Assembly: GCA_963971285.1 (NCBI GenBank)
Contig: OZ020249.1
Location: 3,782,001 to 3,846,000, forward strand
Direction: 5' to 3'
DNA from: Astropecten irregularis
Taxonomy: Eukaryota; Echinodermata; Asteroidea; Paxillosida; Astropectinidae
Length of the DNA: 64,000 bases
Position numbers and translations under genes: made by a program. The first letter of the stretch is position 1, and every line of letters starts with the position of its first letter. The notes beneath the pieces are model-generated. The model was not told where the DNA came from. It searched no databases and saw only the letters and a list, made by a program, of their open reading frames with translations. Shown here piece after piece: positions 50,669 through 61,121 of this stretch.

Positions 50669-51033
50669 TTAAAGGTTGTATCATACTTTGGTAAGAGACC
50701 AAAACAGAAATGTTCACAGATTTACGTATAACTTTCAGGGTATGAAGATGATGCTGGTAGAAACCTACGTTAAAATGTTTCCGCCTGAAATGGTGTATTT
50801 ATCCAGAAATTAGTAAAACAACGACCAAAAATCTGTTTGATCTTTTAAAAGATCAAAAATAAAAGAGTAAAGATTTTAAGAAATATTGTGGCCGTTTTTC
50901 ACTGTTTTCTCAAAAAGTGAGCAGCGTATGGGTTTTAAATTTTCACGGATGACTGTTACTGAATCTTCCTTGATATTTTTGCCCATGAATCTGTATTTCT
51001 TTGACAAAAACCAAAGTATTATTTTACCTTTAA
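50669..51033. mobile_element. TTAA-flanked MITE, family A
   Basis: TTAAAGGTTGTATCATACTTTGG at the left and CCAAAGTATTATTTTACCTTTAA at the right; the interior closely follows the 49115 copy. Confidence 0.9.
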
Positions 51034-51186
51034 GATGGATTTGAAAATCAGTTGTCTGCCTTGCGCTGCATGGTGTTGGTCGTACATGGAAAGCACAAAC
51101 TCATTTAACAGATCAGGTCATTTTCAGCCTTATGCTGCCTTATTCTATGATTTACAATTCTTTTTTTAGGAGTGGGATCTTGGGAT

Positions 51187-51343
51187 CTGGGCTCGATTTC
51201 ACGAACGGCTAAGACGGATCGTAACATGCATATCAATCTTAATTGCTAAGCAAAGTGTGATGTCACTATACTAGTTACTATAGAAACAGGAACAACTCAT
51301 CTTAAAGATGAATCGCAAATCTTTGTTGAATCGACCACTGATA
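51187..51343. mobile_element. GATTTCAC-ended repeat
   Basis: TGGGCTCGATTTCACGAACGG at the left and GTTGAATCGACCAC at a worn right end. The interior CAATCTTAATTGCTAAGCAAAGTGTGATGTCAC recalls the 42104 copy. Confidence 0.55.
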
Positions 51344-51516
51344 CAGTGTAATGTCACTATAACGAACATTTGGCTATACCAAACATCATCCTTGGCTCCC
51401 AATTTTCATGTACAATGTATAGGCATGCTGAACATTGTTCACTATAAAGAACGACCACTATGACAAACAATCTCTGTGCATCCTGGCGTGTTCGTTATAG
51501 TGGCATGCCACTGTAG
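51344..51516. repeat. ACAGTG-ended repeat, full copy
   Basis: ACAGTGTAATGTCACTATAACGAAC at the left and GTTCGTTATAGTGGCATGCCACTGT at the right form inverted ends. A partial reverse copy is at 10985-11130. Confidence 0.7.
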
Positions 51517-51540
51517 TAGGCAAGATTTTATATGTGGTCT

Positions 51541-51677
51541 GGGGCCGATTTCATAAAGCTTTGCGATGCGTCGCAACTCAATTTGCGACGCGTGGCATCT
51601 GTGCGGTGAGTCCATAGAGAAAGGATGCGTCTTAACTCTTTTATGAGTTAACTAAGTTTTATGAAATCGGCCCCTGA
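51541..51677. mobile_element. GGGGCCGATTTCAT-ended MITE
   Basis: GGGGCCGATTTCATAAAGCTTTGCGATGCG at the left, AGTTTTATGAAATCGGCCCC at the right. Closely related to the nested piece at 45489. Confidence 0.85.
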
Positions 51678-51733
51678 CGTCCTATTTCTGCCATGTCCGG
51701 TGATTGACTTTGCTGATCAATTCTTACCACCAG

Positions 51734-51925
51734 GTATCGACCCAACTTCCCAAGTACTGTCTGCAGCTGGAAGACCGTCTGCATCACACCAGATCCTTCC
51801 TGGAGGAGCTAGTAGAGCTTGGCAAGTGGCTGGGTGCCACCATGGACCTCCTCAAGACACAGCACGGACCCGTAGGGTCTGTCACGTCGGATGACGGAGA
51901 TGACTCCATTATCGTGGACCCAAAG
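51734..51925 (+). CDS. DMD: Dystrophin exon, equivalent of human DMD exon 48 (repeat 18/19 junction)
   Basis: The acceptor is TTACCACCAG|GTA and the donor CCAAAG|GTTGGT. It is 192 nt, two codons longer than the 186 nt recalled for human exon 48, with phase 0 at both ends. The translation has LQLEDRLHHTRSFLEELVEL then GKWLGATMDLL, followed by a polar linker rich in S, T, D and G. Human has LGQLEKKLEDLEEQLNHL then LLWLSPIRNQL at the same positions. The W of helix A of repeat 19 is conserved. The acidic loop (SDDGDDS) after helix A is longer and more acidic than in human. Human utrophin lacks repeat 19, so the presence of this exon and the next favours a dystrophin-like architecture. Confidence 0.92.
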
Positions 51926-51989
51926 GTTGGTCAGTTTTACTGGGAGTTTAGGAGTAGGTTCTTGGGGCCTAAAGCAGAGTCTGCTCGGC

Positions 51990-52287
51990 AGTCCTGGGCC
52001 CAATTTCATGGAATCCATCACCGTTTACCAAAAATTCTTCGCTTACAGTAGCAGACTTTTGTTGGTTACCGTTAGCGAATTTCACAGGAGAGCTGTCTTT
52101 CTCGGTACGCTAAGCAAGAACTTTATGCAGAATGCATATGACAGCGCGTTAGCAGAACATAATCACGGTTACCCTAGAAATTCTTTGCTAACCGAAAAGT
52201 CTTGTTTACTGATTCCATGAAATAGATTTCACGCATAGCACGTGCCCTTTAGCACATAAATAGGCCATTACGGATTCCATGAAATTA
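51990..52287. mobile_element. GGGCCCAATTTCATGG-ended repeat, uninterrupted copy
   Basis: GGGCCCAATTTCATGGAATCC at the left and GGATTCCATGAAATTAGGTCC at the right. AATCACGGTTACCCTAGAAATTC is shared with the copy at 47550. The frame from the exon runs into it but has passed the donor. Confidence 0.85.
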
Positions 52288-52317
52288 GGTCCTGGCAAAT
52301 ATGATTGAATATTAGGA

Positions 52318-52600
52318 GGCCCTAGCAGTGTTTATAGCAGAGGTGGTAGAGCACCGACACAGTATCTGAGAGGGGCTTGGGTTCAAGTTCTGTTTGTGTC
52401 AGATTTGAATTCCTATCCCGGATTCATAATTTGATTATCGTCATCACTACAACATGCAAATGACAAATGAAAAGTCATCATTGAAAATGTTGCCTTTTGA
52501 TAACAAAAAAATATGCCGCCTGTATAGTATTTAGGAGGTTGCTGGTTCGAATCCCGCTCCAGTAAATTTTTCAATGTTCACTTTTCAATGCAATCATTAA
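52318..52600 (+). mobile_element. tRNA-like fragment and partial SINE (copy e)
   Basis: GTGGTAGAGCACCGACACAG then TTGGGTTCAAGTTCTG looks like a worn tRNA head of another family. At 52518-52600, GTATAGTATTTAGGAGGTTGCTGGTTCGAATCCCGC TCCAGT matches the B-box half of the 26858 SINE; the A-box half is missing. Confidence 0.6.
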
Positions 52601-53425
52601 AAAATGAATATAGGTTTCAATATTTAACAATATTTAAGTCTGAATAATGCATATCTACATGAAGTGAATAACTTCATTGTTTGAACTATACCGTGTCTGT
52701 TTTGCGCGGCTGTGCAAGTATTGAGGTATCTTGTTTTCATCTTCAAGACTCAATCAACTTGCAATTTATGCTTACCCAGATATCCAGATATTCTTCAAAC
52801 ATTGTGGGATTCGATTCCGTCATTGTCTTGGTTTTGAGATATCGGCTAGATAAACAATTATTTGATTCGGGTCTTTTCCCTCCTGACTAAAAAACCAATT
52901 TCAGTCAGTTTTGCACGATGGAAATGATGTTTGTTTGCGCAGCCTGAAGTATTCGGTTGCCCACTACACGCAGGAATGAAATACGTGTTTGTCTACACCC
53001 ACACATATTTTTTGTACACTGCCGTGCTGTAATCGAAGCCCATGTAACCATTCCAGTCAGTGCAAAAATTGTGATTGGATCCTACAAAATGAGTCTTTAG
53101 ATTAATACCTGTCTATATATTTTATACACAAAACAATTCTAAACTGTGGTATGCTGCTCATCGACCAAAATAATGACTTGAAATATATAAAGTGCTTGGA
53201 GTTAGGAAGGCTTGACGTTTCGATTCTTGCAAGATCTTTTTTTGATGCACATTAGGAAGAGCCTGTTGAGCTGATAATTTTAGAATATTACTCCGGTCTG
53301 TATCTTGATAAGATATCGTTGTGACACCGTTTGGATGAAAACATCAGAAATTCCCATTGATTTGTATTGGGCTACTAACTTTTTTTGATGGGCAGAAAAT
53401 CACCTTTCAGAAATTGTGACTCATA

Positions 53426-53944
53426 GGGTACGTTCAGACAGCCTTGTATTTAAAACAAATTGAGTTAAACTGCTCGGCAACCGCGGGGGGTAAGTCGTAA
53501 GTTAAAATTCTGTTGCATCCATACAGCGTTTTACTGTTTGCAGTTAAAACAGATCGGTTTTATTTTTGGTTTTAAGAGGTCATGCACTTTGCCTTGACCC
53601 CGTACGGGCTTCCAGTTATAAAATAAAGCGCGCGGATTTATCTGTGTGTTGAATATAAACAAGCGTGCCACAACATGTGTAATACCTAACCAGCTGCCAG
53701 GCTTCTCTGCACTGAAACAGGATGTCGGAAAGTTATTCTGTCCCAACAGCGTTTTAGCAGTAAACTCGATCGGTTTTAAGCGCTAAACCCTCCTTCCGAG
53801 CAGTTTTAACTTTGGTGTTTTAGCGGCGGATAAAACCGATCAGTTTTAGATATAAAACTGTTTTAGAGCATCCAGACACATACTGCTAAAACCGATCGGG
53901 TTGAAACAGTTTTAGCAAATTTAACACGCTGTCTGAATGTACCC
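53426..53944. mobile_element. MITE with GGGTACGTTCAGACAG ends
   Basis: GGGTACGTTCAGACAGCCTTG at 53426 and CACGCTGTCTGAATGTACCC ending at 53944; ATA stands on both sides. Inside, AAAACCGATCGGTTTTAG-like palindromes recur (53760-53910). The open frame over it is not a known protein. Confidence 0.8.
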
Positions 53945-54248
53945 ATATTGTCCACACATTTTGAATAACAAGTGAATAAACAGCTTGTCTGAATCTGTCT
54001 TTGGCTGTTAATACAAGTGTCTCTAGATAGATAGAACAGATAAGAGATCCATTGAAGATACCGGTAATTACAAATCATTGCCCAGTCATATTAAAGATTG
54101 GGAGCAGAAACAGTCAGGCTAAAATTATTAAATCTGTATCGGTCAAGAAAATCTTCAGCCGCTTAAAGGGGTATTGTCATCACCTTTGGCTCATGTTTGT
54201 TCATCCATCGGGGCAAGCAGGCATCAAGATGTTGTTAGAACATCATCT

Positions 54249-54496
54249 GGGGCCAATTTCATAAAACTGTTAAGCACAAAAATTTGCTAAGCATGACATT
54301 TCTGTCTTAATAAAAACAGGGTTAACAACCAAATTTCCACGTCTTGTGTATCACTTGTGATAGTTCTTTGGCTGTTGTTCGCTGACCATGAATGTCAAAT
54401 GTAATTTTCAATGGTGGTTTGTTTTATTGGGCAAGACATTTTCGTGCTAAGCACTAAGCAAATTTTAGTGCTTAACAGTTTTATGAAATTCGCCCT
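54249..54496. mobile_element. MITE with GGGGCCAATTTCA ends, copy 4
   Basis: GGGGCCAATTTCATAAAACTG at the left and AACAGTTTTATGAAATTCGCCC at the right; same interior as 4263. Confidence 0.87.
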
Positions 54497-54651
54497 TGGG
54501 TTTGAGATGACTTCATTTGTGGATTGGCTTTAGTTGGATTCATTGGTGCCGGCGTTTTCATATTTGAAAGAGTGATTCCCTTCCCTGCCAACTCTCAAAG
54601 GATCTGATCCAGATCCAGTTTGCTTTCCTAACAAAGAATCCTCGGTTCAAC

Positions 54652-55150
54652 TTAAAGGTACTATCATACTTTGGTAGCATACCTAAACAGAAATCTTCAC
54701 AGATTCACCTATAACTTACAGAGTATAAAGATGGACCTGGGCTGATTTCACTAATGTCGTATTTTGCTATTATCGCTATCACACTTGATATGAGATGGCT
54801 ACTTTACTATCAATTCTCCGTTTAGCGATGGATTTGGTCTTAAGCAATGATCACAAAGGGTTAGTGAAATCGGCCCCTGGTACAAACATACTATCTTTCT
54901 GCCTGAAATGCTGTATTTATCCAGAAAAGAGTAAAACCGGTGACTACAATTATTTTTGATCTTTTAAAGATCAAAAATAAAAGATAAAAGACTTCAGAAA
55001 TACTGTGGCAGTTTTTCACTGTTTTCTCAAAAAGTGGGCACCGTATGGGACTGAAATTTTCTCAGATGACTGTTACTGTATCTCCCTTGATATTTTTGCC
55101 CATGAATCTGTATTTCTTTGACAAAAACCAAAGTATGATATTACCTTTAA
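54652..55150. mobile_element. TTAA-flanked MITE, family A, with nested GATTTCAC-ended MITE (54737-54880)
   Basis: Outer ends TTAAAGGTACTATCATACTTTGG and CCAAAGTATGATATTACCTTTAA. The nested piece starts CTGGGCTGATTTCACTAATGTCG and ends GGTTAGTGAAATCGGCCCCTGG. The outer right end is 70 bases from the exon 49+50 equivalent. Confidence 0.88.
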
Positions 55151-55220
55151 CTACCAGATTGACTGAAAATGTCAACAAAAAACAACCAAATGTTGAAATT
55201 GAGTTCTCTGTTTTCTACAG

Positions 55221-55449
55221 ACGATGCAGCAAGCCCTAAAGGCTCGTCAAGCCAACATGGACAGTGTGAACCACACAGGTGACCAGCTGAAGAGAGACGC
55301 CCGCGTCATGGGCGCGGCCATTCCCGATCCACTCCAGGACAGACTGGACAAGCTCAACTCAGACTGGGCCAAGATTCAGTACCTGGCGTCCCGCCTCAAA
55401 CCCACTTCGGAGTTTGATTTGGAGCAGAGGGTGGTGATGCAGAGAACAG
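55221..55449 (+). CDS. DMD: Dystrophin exon, equivalent of human DMD exons 49 and 50 in one piece (spectrin repeat 19, start of hinge 3)
   Basis: The acceptor is TTTTCTACAG|ACG and the donor AGAACAG|GTCAGT. The exon is 229 nt; human exons 49 and 50 add up to 211 nt as I recall them (102+109), so this one is six codons longer. The phase pattern is the same: it opens in phase 0 and leaves one base. The translation begins TMQQALKARQANMDSVNHTG (human E.EIAVQAKQPDVEEILSKG) and continues LQDRLDKLNSDWAKIQYLAS (human VKRKLEDLSSEWKAVNRLLQ). The human exon 49/50 boundary falls just before RKLEDLSSEW; no intron interrupts the matching place here. The tail (LKPTSEFDLEQRVVMQRT) corresponds to the start of hinge 3 but has few prolines. 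Confidence 0.93.
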
Positions 55450-57212
55450 GTCAGTCAAGCAATTAATATCAAGGATTTTCACGTCCAATAACCACAATGA
55501 ACAAAGATAATAGCACTCCGCATTTGCGCTCAAAATAGCAGGCTGAAAGCTGTGGTGTCACACCGGATCTCAGACAAACATTGCAACGTGTGGTGGGTGT
55601 GCTTGTGTGCGCAAGGTACATAATAATAATAATAATTTATTTTTTATAGCGCTTTACATTAAAATCTCAAAACGCTTTACAATTAAAACCATTTAAAACA
55701 CTACTAAAATTACAAATCTACAAACTACTTTACCACATGAATTACAATTATTATTATTACTGTTAAAACTATTTAAATACCACCACTTTAAAACTAAGAA
55801 AAATGAAGCATAAAATGAGGTCAAATTTATGAAAAATATCTTTTAAAAAGAAACGTTTTTAGTGTAGATTTAAAATTGTCATACATAGTGATATTCCTTA
55901 ACTTCCCAGGCAACCTATACACTATGTGTATACTTGAGACAATGTTTGTCTGACATCCGGGGATTTTGTACATGCGCACGCTGGCCAAATCACTCGTGTG
56001 ACGTCATTAGTGTGGAGCGCTATTGACTATTAGGGACACCACCAATAGGTCTGGATAGCTCAGTTTGTAGAGCTGCCAGTACAATGTTCCGGAGATTGCT
56101 GGTTCGAATCCTGCTCCAGTCAATTTTTCTTTGTTCACTTTTCAAAAATAAAAAAATTCACATTAGGTTCTGTCGTTTGTAGATAGGGCACAGGATTAAG
56201 GATTTAAAACGTTTGCAAAGAATCATGAGCATAAAGTTCATTATGGAACCAATATTTCTGCGAAATATTTCCCTCTGAAAATCTATCACATTTGAGAAAA
56301 CTGCATTTGAAAATGTGAAAAACCGCAACGGTTGATTTTTTTATCACAGTAATTGAAATTGTACACAGATTTACTTGTACAAAGTGCAGTGTAAAACGCT
56401 GTCTGTTTCTACAAATTTGAATGAAAATTTTCCCAGCATGATATACTGCAATCGGTGACTTTAATCTAAATTTTTGTTTTTTTGTGGCCTGTGGTAACGT
56501 GTGTCAATGTGACTCCCAGTATTTTGCACTTAAACATGGATTGTGATTTATGAATAGCCCCCTCTATTGGCCAAAAGGTTTCACACATTTTCTTGCATGC
56601 CTATAATGGTACAATCTTAATCATGATTACAAATCACAAAATCTTACGGATTTTATGAGATTTCTTTGCCTATTATGATGACATTGAGAAGAAATTGCGA
56701 TTAAGAGAAAATAACCTTGAATGAATTTTAAACTTGTGCACATCTATATCTTGGTGTCCACACTTTCTAACTTTTTTTGTTGTTGATGTGTCTAAGTGCA
56801 TAATTGAATTTCCTGTAAAGCTATCATTGCCGTACCACTAACTTCCCTCGTTTGATTTTATGTATGAGGTAAGTAATCACATGACCTCGTGACCTGATGA
56901 GGTCATCCTTTGGAGGAGCCACGTATTCATGTAGGCGTATGTCTCCATATTTGCATGTGTTTCAAGAACGTGCAGTAGGCTACGAATGATTCATTGTCAT
57001 ATTACATTAATCATCGCAGTGAGATTTGCATAATCCAATCCAATCCGCAAGATTTTGATTATTTGTTTTCATGAACGGAGTGTTTCCAGCATTCTAGCCG
57101 CAATGATTAACCGAGTAAGTTTGAATGTATGGGGTCCACTTATCCTGAGAATCCAACATGGCCGCCTTGTTTCAATTGCTTAAGGTCCACTCCTTGTTGG
57201 TTTTTCCCGTAG
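55450..57212 (+). other. Intron 50 equivalent (1.8 kb)
   Basis: GTCAGT donor and TTTTTCCCGTAG acceptor. The first 700 bases are a tRNA-derived SINE interrupted by a GCGCTCC-ended MITE, which is itself interrupted by an AATAAT-rich segment (55617-55913). I see nothing recognisable in 56151-57212. Confidence 0.85.
55488..56150 (+). mobile_element. SINE (copy f) interrupted by a GCGCTCC-ended MITE (55512-56021), itself split by an AATAAT-rich segment (55617-55913)
   Basis: The SINE halves are AACAAAGATAA (55500) and TTGACTATTAGGGACACCACC...GGTTCGAATCCTGCTCC. Between them are GCACTCCGCATTTGCGCTC and GACGTCATTAGTGTGGAGCGC. The innermost segment starts AATAATAATAATAATTTATTTTTTATAGCGC, a pattern common in animal SINE tails or simple repeats. 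Confidence 0.8.
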
Positions 57213-57433
57213 TCATAACGGAGACCCAGTCCTTGGCTACGCGAGCTGAGATCCAGCGATCCACAGCCATGGATACGGCTACGCCAGTGGAGGGTGCTTC
57301 GCCCTGGCCGGACTTTGATAAGGTCGTCGCCGAGCTCCGCGATTGGCTGACTCTACTTGAGCGCATGTTGCGTCTGCAGACGGTTACCGTTGGCGACCTG
57401 GAAGAGATGGAAGACATGATCGTGAAACAAAAG
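57213..57433 (+). CDS. DMD: Dystrophin exon, equivalent of human DMD exon 51 (hinge 3 and start of spectrin repeat 20)
   Basis: The acceptor is TTTTTCCCGTAG|TC and the donor CAAAAG|GTAAGA. It is 221 nt, four codons shorter than the 233 nt recalled for human exon 51. It takes two bases to finish a Val codon and ends in phase 0. The translation starts with VITETQSLATRAEIQRS (human PVVTKETAISKLEM). A hinge linker with TPVEGASPWPDFD follows, then ELRDWLTLLERMLRLQ and VTVGDLEEMEDMIVKQK. These match human ELTDWLSLLDQVIKSQ and VMVGDLEDINEMIIKQK, the strongest identity in the window. An ATG-initiated frame runs upstream from 57158, but its first residues are intronic; the phase and homology fix the acceptor. 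Confidence 0.96.
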
Positions 57434-58230
57434 GTAAGAGCTGTCAAACTTGATGCTGTAACAAAACAAACAAACAAACAAAAACAAACCCCCTCAAACA
57501 GCTTGCTTGGGTGTCATTTGAGGGTCTCTCATGAATATTCATCATGCGGGGTCATAGGGCAAACATGAAATGCTTCATTTTTTTTCAGGCTTTGAACCAT
57601 AGAAATAAATTTATCATTGGAGTACTCTCGGAGCTTTCATTTCATTTCCAGCAATCACTTGAAAAACAAATGAACGTTAATGAAATTTCCACATTTTTAT
57701 TTCCTTGAATTGAATTTTCTATTAAGTTCCTGAAGATACACGTATGAAAAGAATATCTCTTAGATTGTGTATAGCTCTGGTCATCCGTTTAAACTCTAAA
57801 ACATGGTATATTATCACAATTTGTTTGGAGGTTTACAGCAGTGACAAATGTTTTTAGGATTAAAAAGTGAATACAGTGCACCGTTCGCTTTCATCATTTT
57901 ACTATGGTTTTACAACCAAAAAAACTCAGCAACGAAAGTTAGTGCGTTTTTTTGTTTTGTTTGTGTTTTTAATTGTTTTATTTTTTTTGATTAAGTATTA
58001 GGATTGATTATGAACAAGCTGGGTGTCAGACATTCTGGCATGTATAAAGTATGCATGGATTAGTCTGATACCCTGGCCATGTGAAAATTGTCAAATCCAA
58101 TAAGGCAATCACCGTATGAGCACTGAAGTTAATCAGCCTTAAAGACTGATTTATAGACCGATCCGACAGCACAATATACCATCTGCCATTACTGCGGTGT
58201 CCCCGTCTTTTTTTGTGCGGCAACAGAATA

Positions 58231-58322
58231 ATTTACGCTCCACGGCACTCTATATTGCAGGGCAAACGTCCCCTGAATCAGGGGACGTACACCCTGCAGT
58301 AAAGAGTGCGGCGGAGCGTAAA
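58231..58322. repeat. Long imperfect palindrome
   Basis: AATTTACGCTCC...GCACTCT...TGCAGGG...ACGTCCCCTGA is answered by CAGGGGACGT...CCCTGCA...AGAGTGC...GGAGCGTAAATT. The arms are about 45 bases. The upstream phrase CCATTACTGCGGTGTCCCC recurs near 43370, so it belongs to a dispersed family. Confidence 0.75.
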
Positions 58323-59090
58323 TTCTTCAAACTTCAAAGTTGTCAAGTCTTTAGTTTTGGCATGAATGTTGTTCAGAAGTTACTGCGTTTGGAGCAAAAT
58401 TTTTTAATCATTTTCCTGGAGATTACTGACAAAATTTTTGAAAGTTTTCCCACCTCATTTTCAAATCAAGCAAAGTTAGACACATTGGTATGATGACGAT
58501 ATCCAAGTATAAGTCCTGTTCCATTTTCTCTCATCCATTACAAATAAATTGAAATGTCGCCATTGGATTAATTGTCTCCTATTTCATGCATTATTGCTGA
58601 TTATTTCAGCAATAAATGCTGTAAATGGATTTTGATAATCTTCTGGAAACACTGAATCACCTTAATTGACAAAATCATGTCTGGACTTGCCAAACCAGAC
58701 GAATGGCCATCAAGGCCACCACCGTGGCGTTATAGAGTCAGTGCATACTTGTGCTCTACCTATATCCTATCATGTTTTTTGTGAATTCCCCCCAAAAGGT
58801 GTCTACTGCAAATGCAATGAGCTTATAGGAAAAAAACAGTGAACTAAAAAGCTGGATGCATAGTAATGGCTACAGCTATGGCTTGGTCATCACGGCTGTT
58901 TGTAGCCCAACATGGGCCCCGGGTACGAAATGCCCATATAGCAACAGCCTTAGCTTTAGCCGTAGCCGATACTCAGATAATACCTTGCCGTATTTGGATT
59001 ACTTTTAAGGCAGCTAACACTCATAGAAAGTAAAATGGTCATAATATGGAACTCAAGAAAGATTTGAGGCTTTTCATGGTGACAATTAGT

Positions 59091-59216
59091 ATGAGGATCG
59101 GTTTGCAGAAACACCATGTAAGAATCGTTCCTACTTTCGCACTTATTTCGTTCGTACTTCTTGTAAGGTCTCAAAGTTTAGACGAGCCTGCTCTATTCAT
59201 CATCAGGAGAATCAGT
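59091..59216. repeat. Uninterrupted copy of the dispersed repeat split at 18236-18560
   Basis: GAGGATCGGTTTGCAGAAACACCATGTAAGAATCGTTCCTACTTTCGCAC ... CATCATCAGGAGA. It shows the pre-insertion state of the 18236 locus. Confidence 0.7.
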
Positions 59217-60239
59217 AAAATGGATACTGGATAATATGGAACTCAATGAGAAGAAATTCATTAACGCGTATTTACACGCAGTATTTTACGCAGTTAGATC
59301 AGATTTTTGTTAATTACCTTGATTTGTGTTTTTTTGGCAGTTTTGTGTTGTATGTTTCTTGTCTTCCATCTCATAAACAAAATAGTACAAAATAGTTGCA
59401 AATTTTGACCTTTGTTTTTTTTTCAAAGATACTGCCAAGATTTAAACAAGGCTTTTAAACATGTTAAGCTGTGAAGCTTCAGGTCGTTTACAGAGTTAAC
59501 AAATTTCAAACAAGAAACAAGATAAACTACCAGTTTGATTGGTAGAATAAGTTATCAACATAACTATTGTGATATTTGTTTTTATTCCATTTCCATCAGT
59601 AACTTCTTTTTTTTAAGTTCAATCCCTCTCACTTAGCATCATTTGGTTGCAAATTTGTTTTGACATTTTTCTTTTCCTGTTTACTTTTTTAATTAAAACA
59701 AACAACTTATTTCTTTAGTTTTTTTTGGTTTGCAGGATCATTTGTTTCGGTTGCAAAATTAACCAAGCTTACCCTTCCTGTAGTAGGTGTGGCACTCCTT
59801 GTTCAGTTGTCATGGTGACTTTCAGTTGTGATTTGTTCAAGCGCTGCAATTTTATCGGCGGTTTGAATCTATGGAAGCCATATTAGAGCATTCTGTTTAT
59901 AATGCGTATCAAGTTAATGTAGCTACCATAATTCAAGCAGTACGTAGTGGGTTGCCATTTGATTTTGAGGTATATTTGAATTGCTAACATAAGATAATAG
60001 GTGACTGTAGTAGATTCTGTTGCCAGGGATACCTAGTTGCCCTTGGTTACAGGTGAATAATGGTTTAGTTAAGTTAGTTAACCCACGGTATTGATCAGAT
60101 TCATTCTTACACAATATGACAATTTTCTCAGCAAATTATCGTTAGGACAAAAACATGTTTTTGACTGTTGAAGATGTAAAATAGATTTATAGATTTATCA
60201 TTTGTCCCTCGACCACTCACACGATTGATAGTTTCTATA

Positions 60240-60472
60240 ATACTTATTACCCTAAATAGGTACTTTTTGGAGACATTCCCATTTTAATAGTCATGCACAA
60301 AAATGTACTTATCTATTTCTAAACATTCTCCAAACCAATGAACTTGAAATTGACATAATGTTCTTATTGAGAGCATTCTCTGTCTTCTGTTAAAATATGG
60401 ACATAAGAAATATGTCTTTGAAAGGTAGCTGATACCTTAGGGAGACATCGAAAAGTCTCCCTTATTCCCAAT
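60240..60472. repeat. GGGAGAC-ended repeat, copy 2 (inverted relative to 11262)
   Basis: CCAATGAACTTGAAATTGACATA and GAGAGCATTCTCTGTCTTCTG are the reverse complement of the 11262 copy. Ends CCTTAGGGAGACATCGAAAAGTCTCCCTTA. Confidence 0.65.
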
Positions 60473-61121
60473 GGCTCCCAAATGTTCACTTTCAGACTAT
60501 GCTTACCTGCCTCCAGAATACCCCATTTAGGCTAATACTTCATAGTAGTTTGTTTACAACATCTGTTGACTGGTTGTATTTTAAGAATCTTTTTTTCAGA
60601 TGGGAATAGCCGACCTTTTACTCTCAAAATACAAGTGTAGTATCCTCCATTATTTTAAGCAAGGGAATATTTGTAGAATCTAATCCTTTCCAAGACGAGG
60701 AAAATGCATGCGTGTGGTTTCCTGTGAAAGAAGTATTTTGGGATGAGGGTAACCACACGGAGCAGTCAGCATTACAGCGCCGGTGTTTCATGATTTACGG
60801 AAACAGATCGTACTTTATTTAGATCAGAACGTGATATTTTAGGGTCCAAGAAAAAATATATCTGATACGGGCTCATTAAGTTTGATCCGAGAAAGGAATA
60901 CATGTCCTGAATTTTGTACAGTCAACATCTGCTCGTCAATAATCTCCTTCAAAGAATGGAAATGTGTGAAGTGAACATTTTCTGCTCTTGATGCAAGAAT
61001 CTACAACAGACACTGAAACGGTGCTGTGATTTGGACATTTTCAACAAAATAAAAGCCACTGTCCATTTTGGATCTATAATGAATACCGAATGCCAAACCC
61101 AAAGTTTAAATAATGAATCAC

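Larger units (their letters stand above)
50125..51733 (+). other. Intron 47 equivalent (1.6 kb)
   Basis: GTTTGC donor and CCACCAG acceptor. It is packed with repeats: a TTAA MITE (50669-51033), a GATTTCAC-ended repeat (51187-51343), an ACAGTG-ended repeat (51344-51516) and a GATTTCAT-ended repeat (51541-51677). The last ends 56 bases before the acceptor. I see nothing recognisable in 50125-50668. Confidence 0.85.
51926..55220 (+). other. Intron 48 equivalent (3.3 kb)
   Basis: GTTGGT donor and TTCTACAG acceptor. Contents in order: a GGGCCCAATTTCATGG-ended repeat starting only 65 bases after the exon (51990-52287), a tRNA-like fragment (about 52318-52410), a partial SINE (52518-52600), a GGGTACGTTCAGACAG-ended element (53426-53944), a GGGGCCAATTTCAT-ended element (54249-54496), and a TTAA MITE with a nested insertion (54652-55150) ending 70 bases before the next exon. 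I see nothing recognisable in 52601-53425. Confidence 0.85.

Noticed and set aside
57158..57212. ATG at 57158 as a start codon of a short dystrophin isoform
   Set aside because: The frame is open into the exon, but the residues before 57213 are intron-like, the CCCGTAG acceptor matches the human exon 51 phase, and no TATA box was seen upstream. An isoform start cannot be fully excluded.
57589..57700. Possible next dystrophin exon after TTTTTTTTCAG|GCTTTGAACC
   Set aside because: The phase and acceptor would fit, but the peptide (ALNHRNKFIIGVLSELS) does not resemble repeat 20, the composition is intronic, and it is only 155 bases after the previous exon.
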